Assembly (NCBI GenBank): GCA_007117255.1
Contig: SKGU01000340.1
Location: forward strand, 1-6,050
DNA from: Natronohydrobacter sp.
Lineage (GTDB): Bacteria; Pseudomonadota; Alphaproteobacteria; Rhodobacterales; Rhodobacteraceae
Length of the DNA stretch: 6,050 nucleotides
Direction: 5' to 3'
The notes under the pieces were generated by a model that was not told the origin of the DNA, ran no database searches, and saw nothing but the letters and a program-made list of their open reading frames with translations. This document shows positions 5,263-6,050 of this stretch, piece by piece. How positions within the stretch are numbered: position 1 is the stretch's first letter; every line of letters starts with the position of its first letter. Both the position numbers and the translations under genes were made by a program.

Positions 5263-5697
5263 ATGCTTGTCAGTCAGATCATTCGCAACAAGGCGCATCA
5301 GGGAGTTGTGACCTTGCTGCCCGGTACAACACTGGCTGAAGCGGCGCAACTTCTGTCGGAAAAGCGTATTGGCGCAGTCGTTGTCTCAACCGATGGCAGC
5401 AAGGTTGCGGGGATTTTGTCAGAACGCGATATCGTCCGTGAAATCGGCAAGCGCGGCACTTCGGCATTGCAGGACAAGGTCGAAGACGTCATGACCCGCA
5501 ATGTGTTCGGCTGCAACCCGGAGGACAATGCCGATCTGGTTCTTCAGACAATGACGCAAAAGCGGTTTCGTCACTTGCCTGTGATGGAGGACGGCAAGAT
5601 GATCGCGCTGATCTCTATCGGAGATGTGGTCGCGGCGCGTCTGGCGGAATTAGAACTGGAAAAAGACGCGCTGACCGGAATGATCATGGGATACTGA
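5263..5697 (+). CDS. Stand-alone CBS-domain-pair protein
   Basis: This 144-aa protein consists almost entirely of two CBS motifs forming one Bateman module, CBS1 at about 13-66 and CBS2 at about 77-130. Each carries the nucleotide-contact pattern: GILSERD (50-56) and ALISIGD (115-121). VEDVMTRNV (73-81) is the typical linker into CBS2. The short C-terminal helix ends MIMGY. Such modules bind adenine nucleotides or related ligands and act as energy or metabolite sensors for a partner; no catalytic domain is present here and the partner is unknown. The ATG has a strong GGAGG (5250-5254) 8 nt upstream. coaD follows after 82 bp on the same strand, so co-transcription is possible. The fold is sure; the function is not. 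Confidence 0.9.
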   Translation: MLVSQIIRNKAHQGVVTLLPGTTLAEAAQLLSEKRIGAVVVSTDGSKVAGILSERDIVREIGKRGTSALQDKVEDVMTRNVFGCNPEDNADLVLQTMTQKRFRHLPVMEDGKMIALISIGDVVAARLAELELEKDALTGMIMGY

Positions 5698-5751
5698 GCG
5701 CGGTTTCGCGCGATCCGGGGCTTGCATCTTGCCGCGCAATATTGTTGCGTG
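5698..5751 (+). other. Gap between the CBS gene and coaD with two short hairpins
   Basis: GCGCG-GTTT-CGCGC (5698-5711) starts right after the CBS stop codon. CGCAA-TATTG-TTGCG (5735-5749) follows, extendable by G5734/T5750 and C5733/G5751. Neither has a T-run, so neither is a convincing intrinsic terminator, and read-through into coaD is likely. I could not find a well-spaced sigma-70 promoter for coaD here. Confidence 0.35.
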
Positions 5752-5779
5752 ACGTTCAAGAGCAACGCGAGGAAATATC

Positions 5780-6050
5780 ATGCGTATCGGGCTTTATCCG
5801 GGGACTTTCGATCCGCTGACGCTGGGGCATCGTGATATCATCACCCGCGCGGCACAACTTGTGGATCGACTGGTGATCGGGGTTGCGATCAATCGTGACA
5901 AGGGGCCGTTGTTCACGCTTGAAGAACGAGTTGCCATGATCGAGGCAGAGGTCGCGGATTTGAGTGCGCGCACCGGCGTTGAAATCGTGGCGCATCCATT
6001 TGAGAATCTACTCATCGATTGCGCGCGCGATGTAGGCGCGTCGATCATTA
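5780..6050 (+). CDS. coaD: Pantetheine-phosphate adenylyltransferase, N-terminal part (partial)
   Basis: The first 90 residues are present and the frame is open to the window edge; family members are about 160 aa. The nucleotidyltransferase signature YPGTFDPLTLGH (6-17) includes T9 and catalytic H17 of the T/HxGH motif. K41 in NRDKGPLFTLEER matches E. coli CoaD K42, which contacts phosphopantetheine. The region reading ENLLIDCARDVGASII leads toward the ISSTxxR loop, which lies beyond the window. The enzyme adds AMP from ATP to 4'-phosphopantetheine to give dephospho-CoA, the penultimate step of coenzyme A synthesis, as a cytoplasmic hexamer. GAGGA (5769-5773) lies 6 nt before the ATG and confirms the start. 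It is 82 bp downstream of the CBS-domain gene on the same strand. Confidence 0.95.
   Translation, partial: MRIGLYPGTFDPLTLGHRDIITRAAQLVDRLVIGVAINRDKGPLFTLEERVAMIEAEVADLSARTGVEIVAHPFENLLIDCARDVGASII

Overview
The window reads as ordinary chromosomal DNA from a GC-rich alphaproteobacterium, most likely Rhodobacterales/Rhodobacteraceae. The reasons are a Rhodobacter-type phosphatidylethanolamine N-methyltransferase, an erpA gene divergent from a type-2 dGTPase, a short DUF1127 protein next to a LysR regulator, and a small CBS-pair protein directly before coaD. This taxonomic call rests on recalled family resemblance, not on a database search.

Layout: (1) 1-105 is the 3' end of a plus-strand gene, probably an alanine/glycine:cation symporter, followed by a perfect 13-bp hairpin. 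(2) 188-1066 (minus) is a LysR-type regulator divergent from a 69-aa DUF1127 protein (1192-1401, plus). The 125-bp gap holds a perfect T-N11-A palindrome. (3) A terminator-like hairpin separates DUF1127 from the convergent pmtA (1463-2080, minus, SD-supported TTG start). erpA lies upstream of pmtA on the same strand (2195-2527). (4) erpA is divergent from dgt (2607-3821, plus), whose last codons form a 15-bp hairpin. (5) A trans-sulfuration-family PLP enzyme (3959-5152) follows after a 137-nt leader. (6) A CBS-pair protein (5263-5697), with a repeat-rich leader, precedes coaD (5780 to the window end, truncated).

The genes are mostly housekeeping: phosphatidylcholine synthesis (pmtA), Fe-S cluster delivery (erpA), dNTP pool control (dgt), sulfur amino acid metabolism (PLP enzyme) and coenzyme A synthesis (coaD). 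No single pathway joins them. I found no phage, IS, CRISPR, toxin-antitoxin, tRNA or rRNA sequence, no gene-free stretch over 137 nt, and no convincing new multi-gene system. The signals worth a second look are non-coding: the palindrome at the LysR/DUF1127 junction, the REP-like hairpin at 128-159, the coding-region hairpin ending dgt, and the potentially switching repeats before the CBS gene.
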